Positions 15,804 to 24,939 of a stretch of DNA of 64,000 bases are shown piece by piece. The stretch is from the NCBI RefSeq assembly GCF_034314085.1, contig NZ_JAVIWI010000001.1:3472001-3536000 (forward strand), read 5' to 3'. The first letter of the stretch is position 1, and the number at the start of each line of letters is the position of its first letter. The stretch is from Undibacterium sp. 5I1 (GTDB taxonomy: Bacteria > Pseudomonadota > Gammaproteobacteria > Burkholderiales > Burkholderiaceae_D). A model generated the notes under the pieces. That model saw nothing but the letters and a program-made list of their open reading frames with translations. It did not search any database and was not told where the DNA came from. Position numbers and translations under genes: made by a program.

Positions 15804-18095
15804 TCAAGGATCAATGGAATTTTGTACAGACACCAAAGGCAATTCGAAGAAAAATTGGCTGCCAACATCCACCGTTGATGTAAATCCGATAGTACCGCCC
15901 ATGTGTTCTATAATGGTTTTACAGATATTTAAACCCAGACCGGTACCGCCTTTTTTGCGAGTATTAGAATTATCGACCTGGCTAAATTTTTGAAAAATCT
16001 TATCGTGAAAATGAGCAGGAATACCGCAACCCTGATCACTCACGATAAGCTTAACAGTCTTGGTACCCTGTTCCACAGAGACGCGAACTTCGCCTCCTTC
16101 ATGAGAAAATTTGACTGCATTCGATAACAAGTTGGTGAGCACTTGTGCAAAGCGGTCGCGGTCTACATTGACATCGACATCGCCGTAATTTCCAGTGCGT
16201 ACAATCCTCACGCCGTATTGATCGGCATAAGAAATATTGGTACTGATAGTCTCTTGTATTAACTGATCCAGCTTAGCTAGTTTGAAATTGAATTCCATAT
16301 TGCCAGAGGCAATTTTCTCCATATCAAGGATATCGTTAATCAAACGTAGTAAGCGATCTGTATTACGCATTGCTACTGTTGTCAGCTCTTTCGCTTTAGG
16401 CGGAATCTCGCCGGCAACACCGGCAGCAAGCAAACGCAAAGCACCATTGATTGAAGTTAAGGGTGTACGCAACTCATGGCTGACGGTTGAGACGAATTCG
16501 TTCTTCATCATCTCTACCCGCTTGCGGTCAGCAATATCAAAACTCATCGCATAAAATCCTTCTACAACACCCACATCATTCAATGCCGGTACGTAAATAG
16601 ACTGGTAATAATAGACTCGATTATTGATGGTTCCTTCGGCTTCAAAACTGACACGTTCACCCACTAATACTTTTTGCACGTGGGTCGCCAGGCCTGCGTA
16701 AAATTTATTCCCGACGACCTCTCGCAAAGTCTTTCCTATCAGCTGCTCAGGTTTGACGCCAAACTCAGTAGTGACGAAAGCGCTCACAAATAGATAGCGC
16801 TCTTGCGTATCCATAAATGTGATGATGCTGGGAAGATTGTCGGTAATCGTCTGCAAGCGACTTTGCGCGCTGCGCTGACGTTGCAGGGACAATTCCAGCT
16901 CATTGGCTTTACACTCGATTTCGCGCGTGCGCTCAGCGACTGTCGATTCAAGACTCTCATTGACACGTTCGATCCCGGCCAGATACTGCCATTCTTTTTT
17001 GACCATATCGGCCAAAGTCACAGATAAAAGATGTGCCTCATGAAATCCATTGACGATGGGTATAGATTCCACCGTGCGATGCTGCCCGCGGCGCTCTATT
17101 GATGAACTTAATTGTATTAAAGAAGATGACAGACGACGCGCCATCAGTGCTGCAATAAACGCTAATATCAGCGCAAGTACGCCACCTAAATACAAAATTT
17201 CGTGTTCCAGATTACGCAATGCTGCCATGGCAAGATCTTTGCGCTGGCGTACTAAAATGCTCCATTTCAGTGCGGGATAATTTCGTTGGTTACCGGTGAG
17301 AGCATAACCTGTAAGATATTCTTGCCCATCCTCCCATTTTTCTTCAGTAGCCCCACTTTTGCCCGATCGCGATTGAGTCAAACTAGCAGATTTAATCTTC
17401 TTTTCCTCCATGCCACTGGGGCCAAGAATGACCGTACCATCCTCACGTACCACTAAAATCTCGGCGGAATATTGTTGGTTCACTGGTGATAATAAAGTCC
17501 GCGCCATTTCACGCGCCCAGCCCCAGCTTAAGTGGGCGCCGATAACTCCGCGATAGGCGCCATCGGATGAACGGATAGGGATAGATACATCCACAAAACG
17601 CCAGGGATCTGCGCTGTAGGGCATCTGCTTTTGTAGCAACAAAGCAGGATGGTAGTCACCGATATAAAGTCCTTTTTGGCCTTGTTGAAACCAAGGTCGC
17701 TGACTAACATCCGTACCCTCTAACAAACCCTTAGTCGCCGCGATGACTTTGCCATCAGGTGCTGCAAAACCGATCCAGGCATAAGATGGAAAAGTCGTTT
17801 GTAGTGTGTCGACGATGTTACGGATATCGCTTGGTTCTTTTGCGTCTTTAATTTGATTTAGTTGCGATAGCAGTTGTACATCGCCGACGGCTCTTTGCAT
17901 GACTTGGTCTAGCTCATCGCGCATTTGCCAGGAGAGTTGCTGCAAGCGCTGTTCGGCCTGTTTTTGTGCGTAGTTATCAGCGAAATGGTCCACCAAAACT
18001 AACATCGACAGGACTGTGCACAATACAACGATGCTGACACCACTAGTCAATAAAGTGGCAAGTTTTGGCCGCGATGCCTGCTTCGATAAAAACAT
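15804..18095 (-). CDS. Membrane sensor histidine kinase (dCache-PAS-HisKA-HATPase)
   Basis: A 763-residue inner-membrane sensor kinase. TM1 is at about 16-36, followed by a large periplasmic double-Cache-type sensor domain, TM2 near 298-318 (LGGVLALILAFIAALMA), a cytoplasmic coiled segment, a PAS domain at about 410-525, the HisKA domain with the phospho-acceptor His near 540 in FVSTVSHELRTPLTS, and a HATPase domain with N box LTNLLSNAVKFS, G1 DQGCGIP and G2 GTGLGLNICK. No response regulator or receiver domain is adjacent, so the partner is elsewhere. The Cache domain suggests sensing of a small extracellular molecule, such as an amino or organic acid. Confidence 0.92.
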   Translation of the reverse strand: MFLSKQASRPKLATLLTSGVSIVVLCTVLSMLVLVDHFADNYAQKQAEQRLQQLSWQMRDELDQVMQRAVGDVQLLSQLNQIKDAKEPSDIRNIVDTLQTTFPSYAWIGFAAPDGKVIAATKGLLEGTDVSQRPWFQQGQKGLYIGDYHPALLLQKQMPYSADPWRFVDVSIPIRSSDGAYRGVIGAHLSWGWAREMARTLLSPVNQQYSAEILVVREDGTVILGPSGMEEKKIKSASLTQSRSGKSGATEEKWEDGQEYLTGYALTGNQRNYPALKWSILVRQRKDLAMAALRNLEHEILYLGGVLALILAFIAALMARRLSSSLIQLSSSIERRGQHRTVESIPIVNGFHEAHLLSVTLADMVKKEWQYLAGIERVNESLESTVAERTREIECKANELELSLQRQRSAQSRLQTITDNLPSIITFMDTQERYLFVSAFVTTEFGVKPEQLIGKTLREVVGNKFYAGLATHVQKVLVGERVSFEAEGTINNRVYYYQSIYVPALNDVGVVEGFYAMSFDIADRKRVEMMKNEFVSTVSHELRTPLTSINGALRLLAAGVAGEIPPKAKELTTVAMRNTDRLLRLINDILDMEKIASGNMEFNFKLAKLDQLIQETISTNISYADQYGVRIVRTGNYGDVDVNVDRDRFAQVLTNLLSNAVKFSHEGGEVRVSVEQGTKTVKLIVSDQGCGIPAHFHDKIFQKFSQVDNSNTRKKGGTGLGLNICKTIIEHMGGTIGFTSTVDVGSQFFFELPLVSVQNSIDP

Positions 18096-18526
18096 AGCTT
18101 GTTATCACCCAAAAGTAATACCGTAAATTGGCGGACTAACTTAGGAATGACGCAAAACCGACCCAGCCGCGTTGTAGCTCCTAACTGCACTAAAGTACTA
18201 TCTTCGCCGCTACGCTTTGCTGGAACAATTTTGCGTCAATCCTATAACTAGAGTCTGTTAGTAATTTGTATATTCGTTAATCTAATTTTTGGATCGGGGG
18301 GATAAATAAATAGTCATTCACAGAATACCGTCTGGAAACATGATATTCAACTACTCGTCAAAAGACAATTAACAATCTTGCCATCTTGTAACTGAGTTTA
18401 GAGGCGCTATAGTGTATGCAGCAATATAGCTAATGAAACTCACTGGGAATGTCATTCAACGCCCGATACCGTGTTGAAGCGTAAGGCGTATGATACATTT
18501 TTCACTCAAAAGAAAGAGACCCGATC
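18096..18526. other. Intergenic region with a MITE-like repeat
   Basis: Holds the full repeat copy at 18141-18245 between the histidine kinase start and the DUF427 gene. No further gene seen. Confidence 0.6.
18141..18245. repeat. MITE-like repeat, full copy
   Basis: About 105 bp with inverted ends TTAGGAATGACGCAAAA and TTTTGCGTCAATCCTATA. The interior differs from the copy at 15279, so the family is defined mainly by its ends. Confidence 0.7.
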
Positions 18527-18817
18527 ATGCCAAAAGCAATATGGAACGGAGCGATCATCGCTCAAGCGACGGACGAGGAAGTTCAGATTGTCGAGAACAA
18601 TATCTATTTTCCGCCAAACAAAGTAAATGCTGAATACCTAAAAAATAGCGCCCATCATACTGTCTGCGGCTGGAAAGGCACGGCAGATTACTACAGCCTT
18701 GAGGTGGATGGAAAGATCAATGAGAACGCCGCCTGGCTGTATAGAACGCCAAAAGAAGCCGCCAAACAAATCGCTGGATTTATCGCCTTTTGGAAAGGCG
18801 TGAAAGTCACATCCTAG
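18527..18817 (+). CDS. DUF427 domain protein
   Basis: A 96-residue cytosolic protein consisting of one DUF427 domain. It shows the family features WNGAIIAQATDEEVQIVENN near the start, then YFPPNKVN, TVCGWKGTADYYSL and AAWLYRTPKEAAKQIAGF IAFWKGV at the end. The family has a small beta-tent fold and an unknown biochemical role. A GA-rich site (AAAGAGA) precedes the ATG. Single gene, followed after 139 bases by ybjQ. Confidence 0.88.
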   Translation: MPKAIWNGAIIAQATDEEVQIVENNIYFPPNKVNAEYLKNSAHHTVCGWKGTADYYSLEVDGKINENAAWLYRTPKEAAKQIAGFIAFWKGVKVTS

Positions 18818-18956
18818 CGTATCGTTATCAAATTGGCACATACCAGATTAATGGTAAATCGGCAGTCATCAGATGGTAATTCCGTGCGTGAATTACCGTT
18901 TTAGAGAACTGTTTGGCAAGTTACAGTGCGGGCTCATCCACTAATAAAGGAACATC

Positions 18957-19286
18957 ATGTTAATCACCACCACTGAAAATATCTCTGGCTACCGTGTGCT
19001 GGAAGTCAAAGGGCAAGTGTTCGGCGTGGTCGTCCGCAGTCGAGGATTAGGTGGCAACATCATGGCGGGATTGCGCTCCATTATCGGTGGTGAGATCACA
19101 GAATACACATCCTTGCTGGAGGAAGCGCGTCGCCACGCGGTTGATCGCATGGTAAAAAATGCGCGCCTGATGGGTGGCAATGCAATTGTGATGATGCGGT
19201 TTGATTCTTCCGAAATCGGTCAGACCATGAGTGAAATCGTGGCCTACGGCACAGCGGTCATTGTTGAGAAAACTGAAAAAAACTAG
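18957..19286 (+). CDS. YbjQ family (DUF74) protein
   Basis: A 109-residue cytosolic protein of the YbjQ/UPF0145 family, annotated as putative heavy-metal-binding. It begins MLITTTENISGYRVLEVKGQ and has GLRSIIGGEITEYTSLLEEA and NARLMGGNAIVMMRFDSSEI, the most conserved blocks. AAAGGAA lies before the ATG. It is followed after 14 bases by a small membrane protein gene and is probably co-transcribed with it. The function is not established. Confidence 0.9.
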   Translation: MLITTTENISGYRVLEVKGQVFGVVVRSRGLGGNIMAGLRSIIGGEITEYTSLLEEARRHAVDRMVKNARLMGGNAIVMMRFDSSEIGQTMSEIVAYGTAVIVEKTEKN

Positions 19287-19300
19287 GGAGTGTTGACCTG

Positions 19301-19603
19301 ATGTTACGCACCACATTATTATTCATCGGATCGTTAATGACGATCACAGGCTTGGTTTTTATATCGGCCGGCAACACGCATGCATGGCCACTCACCCTTT
19401 GGGGGACGATTTTGTTGGCGGCGCTGTTATTGGAAAAATGGCGCTATCGGCCAACCGCCACAATCACAGATTTAGATAAAGGTGAATGGCAAAAAACTGA
19501 CGAAGAGTTTATCGATCCAGAGTCAGGTGCACTCACCCAAGTGTTCTACCAAGCTGCAACGGGGGAGCGACGCTATGTGCAAGTCAACGCAGCTGAGGGG
19601 TAA
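19301..19603 (+). CDS. Small inner-membrane protein, hypothetical
   Basis: A 100-residue protein with two N-terminal membrane segments (about 4-24 and 29-44, the second LTLWGTILLAALLLEKWRY) and a hydrophilic C-terminal domain containing KTDEEFIDPESGALTQVFY and GERRYVQV. AGGGAG lies 9 bases before the ATG. It forms a probable two-gene operon with ybjQ. This type of neighbour is common next to ybjQ-like genes, but I know of no function. Confidence 0.75.
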   Translation: MLRTTLLFIGSLMTITGLVFISAGNTHAWPLTLWGTILLAALLLEKWRYRPTATITDLDKGEWQKTDEEFIDPESGALTQVFYQAATGERRYVQVNAAEG

Positions 19604-19686
19604 AGCTGTTTGCTATATCGGCGATATGGCTGGTTAGCTGGTCACTGTTCTGCCTTCAATTAGGGCGATTAAATGTGAATCTAGCC

Positions 19687-19744
19687 TAGGACTTACGCAA
19701 ATCTTCACTGCGGTGTCGTTGCATCTGGCAGAGCAATTTTGCCT
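19687..19744. repeat. MITE-like repeat, partial copy
   Basis: Left end AGGACTTACGCAAATCTTC and right end GAGCAATTTTGCCTACA are recognisable, but the element is only about 58 bp. Confidence 0.5.
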
Positions 19745-19929
19745 ACATCATCGCTATTATTCCTAATCATCTGCGAGCAATAAACAACACAGCGCTAATA
19801 CAGACTTATTGATTTTGCGCAAACTCAATACGGGTATTGCATGGAACAAGTGGTCATCAAGTGCCCGTCTAATTAATGCACACAGTCTCTTTTTTCAGCG
19901 ATGCAAAGATCAGATAGTGACGATTTTTA

Positions 19930-20000
19930 ATATACTCCCCTTTAATTCAATAAATAACATCGTATCGCCCAATTATTCTCAGCGTGTTTAAGATATACAC
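19930..20000 (-). repeat. Dispersed GTATAT repeat, copy 4 (inverted, diverged)
   Basis: On the minus strand it reads GTGTATATCTTAAAC, then AATAATTGGGCGATA, and ends AAAGGGGAGTATAT. The closing block is perfect; the first hairpin arm is lost. Confidence 0.6.
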
Positions 20001-20278
20001 TATTGAGTATATTAATTAAATATCCAGCGCAAAAACAATCAAGAATCAGAAAATATCTAATCCAAAGTTTTTTTGGACCAAATTTTATGCATACACAGCA
20101 TAAATTTTCATATTAGCAAGAGTTTATCCACGAAAAAAATTCACCTGAAGGTGATCTAGCGAACATAAGAATTGACGCAAGCAGGATATAAAGAGCAACA
20201 TCGCTTTGCAACATCAAGTAATGGCGTATCCGGTTTACATCTGTTTTATCCGATAACAATATCTAAGGAGCCTCAAAA

Positions 20279-20716
20279 ATGAAAAAGCATCTCTCATTGT
20301 TTGTTTTACCATTGGCCTTTCCACTCATCATGCTGGCGAGCACGTCGTATGCACAAACCGCATCTGCTAGCGCATCGGCAAGTGTTGCTGCCGGCAAAAC
20401 CAAAGCCGAAGTAAAAGAGGAAATCAAAGCTGCCAGAAAATCCGGCGAGCTGGATAAGAATCAAGATTTAGATCCGATCCCAACTAAAGCAGATAAAACC
20501 AGCGGCAAGACACGTGCTGAGGTCAAGGCAGAAGCCAAAACAGCGGTTAAATCTGGCACAGCGACTAAAAATCTGGACTTAGATCCTATTCCGAAGACAG
20601 ATAAAAGCGCAGGCAAAACTCGTGCAGAAGTAAAAGCAGAAACTAAAGCAGCAGGCAAAGCTGGTGAGCTGAATACTAATCTGGACGTCCCAGCGACAGC
20701 ACCAAAAACGAAATAA
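20279..20716 (+). CDS. Exported DUF4148 protein with three repeats
   Basis: A 145-residue exported protein: a signal peptide of about 25 residues ending SYAQ, a serine/alanine stretch, then three copies of a unit GKTRAEVKAE-x-K-A-x-KSG followed by LDLDPIP (about residues 40-70, 79-108 and 112-138). DUF4148 proteins of Burkholderiales carry one such unit; three in tandem is longer than usual. AAGGAG lies 9 bases before the ATG. The mature protein is very basic and alanine/lysine-rich and probably periplasmic. The function is unknown. A second, single-unit protein is at 57777. Confidence 0.82.
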   Translation: MKKHLSLFVLPLAFPLIMLASTSYAQTASASASASVAAGKTKAEVKEEIKAARKSGELDKNQDLDPIPTKADKTSGKTRAEVKAEAKTAVKSGTATKNLDLDPIPKTDKSAGKTRAEVKAETKAAGKAGELNTNLDVPATAPKTK

Positions 20717-20801
20717 GTTGAACGTATGATTTGTTTTACTTAATTACGTTACTTAGTCACTTTGTCACCGGACTGAAGGGCGGCAAGTGATATTTGAAGA
20801 C

Positions 20802-20835
20802 TACGCCTTCCACACTAACTAGCTTGGAAGGCGTA
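20802..20835. terminator. Hairpin between converging genes, possible terminator
   Basis: TACGCCTTCCA (20802-20812) pairs perfectly with TGGAAGGCGTA (20825-20835). There is no T-run, so activity as an intrinsic terminator is uncertain, but it lies between the ends of DUF4148 and yigZ. Confidence 0.45.
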
Positions 20836-20893
20836 CTTGTATTGGCGGACGTAATACGCGAGCTTCAAAAAAAAGAGCATATCAATCCGCCGG

Positions 20894-21493
20894 TTACGAC
20901 AATGGCGGGCCTTCCGTCTGTATCGTCAAGGCACCGCGTAACAGATTCGCTGCCAGATGGTCAAAGTCGTCGCTTTGATTCTGTTTCATCTTTAAGCGTA
21001 GTTCAACGATGTCGCCATATGCAGCGCGGATGATGGTCACGCCGTGTTGCTCGCACAGTCGGCGCAACTGCGACTCATCAGCGAATGCTAGTTGATAGAC
21101 GCGTTCGCACATCAGCTCGATCTGAATTAATTCTGCGGTTTTACATGCGTCTGAAATGGCTTGGCCATAGGCGCGGGTCAATCCGCCGGCACCTAGTTTG
21201 ATACCGCCCCAGTAGCGCACGACTACTGCCAGAATATTGTGCAGTTGCTTGTGTACCAGCACGTTGTACATAGGTTTGGCGGCGGTACCCGAAGGTTCGC
21301 CGTCATCATCCAAACCAGAATCGCCATCGCAGACCAGTACCCAGCAAACATGCACGGCATTCGGATGTTCGGCATGTAAGTTCGCCAAAATTGCACGTGC
21401 TTCTGCGCGGCTAGTGACGGGGTAAAGCAGACCTAGAAAGCGACTTTTTTTAATCTCGATTGCGGCGCTGGCGAATGCGGCTAATTGATACAT
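20894..21493 (-). CDS. yigZ: YigZ/IMPACT family protein
   Basis: A cytosolic protein of 199 residues when started at the ATG 21493 (MYQLAAFASAAIEIKKSRFL). A longer frame exists, but it runs through a GTATAT repeat and is unlikely. The UPF0029 domain has HPNAVHVCWVLVCDG, DDDGEPSGTAAKPMYNVL and the hallmark VVVRYWGGIKLGAGGLTRAY; the DUF1949 C-terminal domain follows. The family is related to the translation regulator IMPACT and to ribosome-binding folds, but the bacterial role is not settled. Confidence 0.9.
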   Translation of the reverse strand: MYQLAAFASAAIEIKKSRFLGLLYPVTSRAEARAILANLHAEHPNAVHVCWVLVCDGDSGLDDDGEPSGTAAKPMYNVLVHKQLHNILAVVVRYWGGIKLGAGGLTRAYGQAISDACKTAELIQIELMCERVYQLAFADESQLRRLCEQHGVTIIRAAYGDIVELRLKMKQNQSDDFDHLAANLLRGALTIQTEGPPLS

Positions 21494-21510
21494 CCAGTAA
21501 ATACATCCAG

Positions 21511-21582
21511 TTAGTATATTTGAGTTGTCCATATATTTACTGGACAATAGGCTGTTTTCTTGAAACAAATCGGGGAATATAT
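21511..21582 (+). repeat. Dispersed GTATAT repeat, copy 5
   Basis: Opens TTAGTATATTTGAGTTGTCC, has the perfect stem TTGTCCA/TGGACAA, then AATAGGCTGTTTT, and closes CGGGGAATATAT. It sits directly upstream of the yigZ start. Confidence 0.78.
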
Positions 21583-21607
21583 AATTCTACTCAGGCTGAG
21601 AACTATT

Positions 21608-22294
21608 TTAAGTCTCGCTCCATTGTCTCATCAAGTTGTGATAACAGCCTACCAGTTTGACGCGCGCACCCTCGTCCGCCTGAGTTTGGTTGAGTGTCTG
21701 AATCGCGTTATCCATATCAAATAACAAGCTACGATGACCGTCGTCTTTGACCAGACTTTGTACCCAGAAAAAACAGGCGAGGCGCGTGCCACGGGTAATC
21801 GGTATGACTCTGTGCAAGCTAGTTGCGGGATACAGCACCATGTCTCCCGCCGCCAGTTTGACTGCATGCATACCGTAGGTGTCTTCTACCTGCAGCTCGC
21901 CGCCATCGTAGTCTTGCGGGTCAGCCAAAAACAGAGTGGCGGAAATATCAGTGCGTAGTTTTTTACCGGTATGTGGATGAATCCGCACGCTGCCATCAAC
22001 ATGCGCGCCAAAGGTCATACCCTCGCTGTAACGGTTAAACATCGGCGGATAAACGATATTAGGTAAAGCGGCGCTGATGAACAAAGGATTGCGCTCAAGC
22101 GCGCCGAGTATCAACCGTTGGCAATGATGTGCGACCTCGGATCGCTCATCAATTTGCTGGTTAAACTTGACCGCAGCACCTTGATAACCGGCTGTTACTC
22201 GTCCGTCGACCCAGGCATCACCAGCTTGGCTGAGTAACGTCCGTACGGCGTCTAACTGCGGAGTATCAAGAACGTTAGGAATATGAACCAGCAT
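21608..22294 (-). CDS. Fe(II)/2-oxoglutarate-dependent PKHD-type hydroxylase (PiuC-like)
   Basis: A cytosolic dioxygenase of 228 residues when started at MLVHIPNVLD (22294), the usual start of the PiuC/YbiX family. The iron ligands are visible as H98 and D100 in FGAHVDGSV and H161 in TSLHRVIPI, with the 2-oxoglutarate-binding arginine in TRGTRLACFFWVQS. PiuC-like genes commonly stand next to a catecholate siderophore receptor such as PiuA/Fiu, and that is the arrangement here: it is on the same strand, 154 bases after the receptor. A hairpin in the gap may reduce readthrough. The substrate is not known. Confidence 0.9.
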   Translation of the reverse strand: MLVHIPNVLDTPQLDAVRTLLSQAGDAWVDGRVTAGYQGAAVKFNQQIDERSEVAHHCQRLILGALERNPLFISAALPNIVYPPMFNRYSEGMTFGAHVDGSVRIHPHTGKKLRTDISATLFLADPQDYDGGELQVEDTYGMHAVKLAAGDMVLYPATSLHRVIPITRGTRLACFFWVQSLVKDDGHRSLLFDMDNAIQTLNQTQADEGARVKLVGCYHNLMRQWSET

Positions 22295-22351
22295 AGAGTT
22301 TTCTGCTAAGTTTGATTGGTTAGAATTTGAACATTGTCCGGCGCAATAGCA

Positions 22352-22386
22352 AAACCGGAGCAGCAATTATCTTGCAACTCCGGTTT
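22352..22386 (-). terminator. Hairpin after the siderophore receptor gene
   Basis: AAACCGGAG (22352-22360) pairs with CTCCGGTTT (22378-22386), with inner GCAA/TTGC pairing; on the minus strand the stem ends in TTTT. It lies between the receptor stop and the PiuC start. Confidence 0.55.
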
Positions 22387-22448
22387 GTTCGCTAGCGCTT
22401 AGTCACCACTTCATTACTGCAATACGATAGCTGCTGCTACTTTATGCA

Positions 22449-24650
22449 TTACATCCGATAAGTGAATGAAATCATCGCAGCACGTGAGGTCCCCGGCACC
22501 GAACGACCGCCATCCGATGGGATCAGAGCGTCGTAATACATTTTGTCCGTCAGATTAAACACGTTTAAACGGAGTTCGTATTTAGGCTGTTTGTAAGCTG
22601 CTGTGGCATCCCAGCGTGTGTAACCACCGACACGGACTACGTTGGTGTTGCTGGCGAAACGTTCCGACATATAAACTGGACCACCGCCCACTTCCCAATG
22701 CGGCGCTGGCTCGTAAATGGTCCATGCGGTCAAGGTGTTTTTTGGGGTGTTAGCTGGTGTTTTGCCTAAGGTGCCATCCAATGCTGATGCGCCGACAATC
22801 TTGGCATCCAGGTAAGTGTAATTCAGCGCAAGTTGCAGCTCTTTGTTCACACGGCCAGTCGCACCGGCACGGAAACCATTGACCCGCACTGTGCCTTCTA
22901 GCTCATACACACCGGTGCTGATCAGACTGCGGGCATTTTCTTTCTGCACTTGGAACAGGGCAGAATTTAATGCCAGATTGCCGTCAGCTAAATCCCATTT
23001 TCCGCCCAATTCATACGAACGGTTTTTTTCCGGATCAAGATTTTGCTGACCAGTTGTGCCCGTCAATTGTTCCAGTGAAGGATTGAAGGAAGTACCGTAA
23101 GAAACATAGTAAGACTGGGTTTTGACTGGCGCCCAAATGCCGCCTAAACGCACACTGGTGAAACCAATCGCTTGCTTAGCGCCTGCCAGGGTTGTGCTAC
23201 CAGTCGTATTGCTGGCATTGATAGAGTTGCTGATGCCAGCAGTGTAGCGGTCATAACGCAAGCCACCCGCGAGTTTAAACTCAGGGTTTAATTCTATCGT
23301 GTCATTGACGTAAGTCGCCACCGTATTAGCCGATCCGCCAGCGCGATTTCCCAGAGTACTTGGCACTGCCGCTGGTGAATCACCGTTATTCGGATTCAGC
23401 AAAGGGACGCAGGCAACGTAGCCCGCGGTGGTGCCGGCGGCATTCAGGTTTTTGCCATTGCATGTGCCGTTGCGATAAAAATTCTGATTGTCGTAACCGT
23501 CATGACCTAATTCCAATCCGGCCAAGAGATTATGCTTGAAGCCACCTGCTGTCAGATTGGCGACCAGTTCAGTCTGGTTAAAGAAAGAATAGTCTCGGAT
23601 ATCGCGGTCATGACTTTGCAGGCGCTCATACAAGCTAGACAGCGGCAAGCTACTGATGCCTGCTGGCGACAATACGGTAAAGCCATTCGCAGAAACGGTA
23701 CCGATGGTGTTAGGTGCGGTTTCTCTCGCGCTAGTTTTGACGTAATTGAATTGCGTCTGATTACGTAATGTGACCTCTGACGATAGCTTATGAATGATGG
23801 TGCTATTAAGTGAGGCGATGTCGGAATCGGTACGGTCATCGTTATAGCCGTACGCCGTTTTGCGATCCACATTGACTGGTGCGCCGTTCAGCGGGCCAAG
23901 ACCATAGTCTGGCATGTCGTGATTGTGTTGCAGCAAAGCGGACAAGGTGATTTCTGTCGCAGTGCCAATACCAAATTTGACCGATGGTGCAAAACCAAAG
24001 TCTTGCAATTTAGTCTGATCACGGGTGGTGGCATTGCCACTTTGCCCCATAGCTAATACGCGCACAGCAGACGTATCAGAGGTTGGTGTGTTGTAATCCA
24101 CCGTGGCTCTGACCAAGCCATTGCTAGTCACTGATCCGCCGATTTCTGTTTGTTGCTTGAGGATAGGTTTTTTGGTCACTTGGTTAATCACACCGCCAGT
24201 TGAACCGCGCCCAAACAGCATGGAAGAAGGCCCCATCAAGACTTCGATCGAATCTAATGCGAACGTATCGCGATAGTATTGACCGCGGTCGCGGAATCCA
24301 TCCAGATAGATATCAGTACGCGCTGAGAAACCGTTGAGGTTAACGTTATTGCCGATCTGGCCGCCTTCTGCACCGCCCAGAGTAATACCAGACACATTGC
24401 GTAAGGCATCTGCCAGGGAGTTGGCACCTTGCGATTGCATCAGAGCTTTGTTCACGACCGTGACGGATTGCGCGATGTCATGTGGATCAGCAGGTAATTT
24501 GCTGACGGACACTGCACCCGGCGCGAAATCATTTTTTGCGCCTTGGATGACGATTTCTGGCAAGGAAGAGCTGGTTTGTTGCGCCAATAAAGGCAGCGGG
24601 CTGGCGAACAGCGTCAATAATGCTGCTGCAATGGGCTTGCGGTGATTCAT
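22449..24650 (-). CDS. TonB-dependent siderophore receptor (Fiu/PiuA-like)
   Basis: An outer-membrane ferric-siderophore receptor of 733 residues when started at MNHRKPIAAALLTLFASPLP (24650), which gives a clean signal peptide ending LLAQ. The plug domain holds DIAQSVTVVNKALM, then SLADALRNVSGITLGGAEGG, IYLDGFRDRGQYYRDTF and VLMGPSSMLFGRGSTGGVIN. The barrel ends in a terminal YRM pattern. Uptake is driven by TonB-ExbBD. A Fur-box-like palindrome lies about 93 bases upstream and the PiuC-like gene follows, so iron-limited expression of a catecholate uptake unit is likely. Confidence 0.92.
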   Translation of the reverse strand: MNHRKPIAAALLTLFASPLPLLAQQTSSSLPEIVIQGAKNDFAPGAVSVSKLPADPHDIAQSVTVVNKALMQSQGANSLADALRNVSGITLGGAEGGQIGNNVNLNGFSARTDIYLDGFRDRGQYYRDTFALDSIEVLMGPSSMLFGRGSTGGVINQVTKKPILKQQTEIGGSVTSNGLVRATVDYNTPTSDTSAVRVLAMGQSGNATTRDQTKLQDFGFAPSVKFGIGTATEITLSALLQHNHDMPDYGLGPLNGAPVNVDRKTAYGYNDDRTDSDIASLNSTIIHKLSSEVTLRNQTQFNYVKTSARETAPNTIGTVSANGFTVLSPAGISSLPLSSLYERLQSHDRDIRDYSFFNQTELVANLTAGGFKHNLLAGLELGHDGYDNQNFYRNGTCNGKNLNAAGTTAGYVACVPLLNPNNGDSPAAVPSTLGNRAGGSANTVATYVNDTIELNPEFKLAGGLRYDRYTAGISNSINASNTTGSTTLAGAKQAIGFTSVRLGGIWAPVKTQSYYVSYGTSFNPSLEQLTGTTGQQNLDPEKNRSYELGGKWDLADGNLALNSALFQVQKENARSLISTGVYELEGTVRVNGFRAGATGRVNKELQLALNYTYLDAKIVGASALDGTLGKTPANTPKNTLTAWTIYEPAPHWEVGGGPVYMSERFASNTNVVRVGGYTRWDATAAYKQPKYELRLNVFNLTDKMYYDALIPSDGGRSVPGTSRAAMISFTYRM

Positions 24651-24742
24651 AGTGATTGCTTTCGGTACGAGGTTAGTGATGCATACCCCTACCGTCACTA
24701 TATGGCTAGGCTTGGAGAGTTCAGCCTAGATTTTAATCTAAA

Positions 24743-24757
24743 TGAGAATGCTTTTCA
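24743..24757. promoter_or_regulatory. Candidate Fur box
   Basis: TGAGAATGCTTTTCA is a 6-3-6 palindrome-like sequence with one mismatch (TGAGAA/TTTTCA) and matches the 7-1-7 Fur consensus at most positions. It lies 93 bases before the siderophore receptor start. Confidence 0.55.
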
Positions 24758-24828
24758 ATACCATTCAACTTTGAGGAATTAAATACAGGTAAATCTGAAG
24801 CAATCTCACATCCTGCTTTCAGTTTTTA

Positions 24829-24934
24829 TGACTTACGCAAAATTGTCCTAGCAGGGCATAGCGACGACAACCCTTTAGCACCTAATTTACAAAATACTGT
24901 CGCTGCAACGCAGTTGGGAGCCGTTTTGCAAGCA
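24829..24934. repeat. MITE-like repeat, full copy
   Basis: Left end TGACTTACGCAAAATTGTCC, right end GCCGTTTTGCAAGCA; about 106 bp. The inside carries TTTAGCACCTAATTTAC, related to the copy at 15279. It borders the end of the FliL-like gene. Confidence 0.65.
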
Positions 24935-24939
24935 CTGCT

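Larger units (their letters stand above)
19604..20278. other. Intergenic region with fragments of both repeat families
   Basis: Contains a partial MITE-like repeat (19687-19744) and an inverted GTATAT repeat (19930-20000). Otherwise AT-rich and without a recognised gene. Confidence 0.6.
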
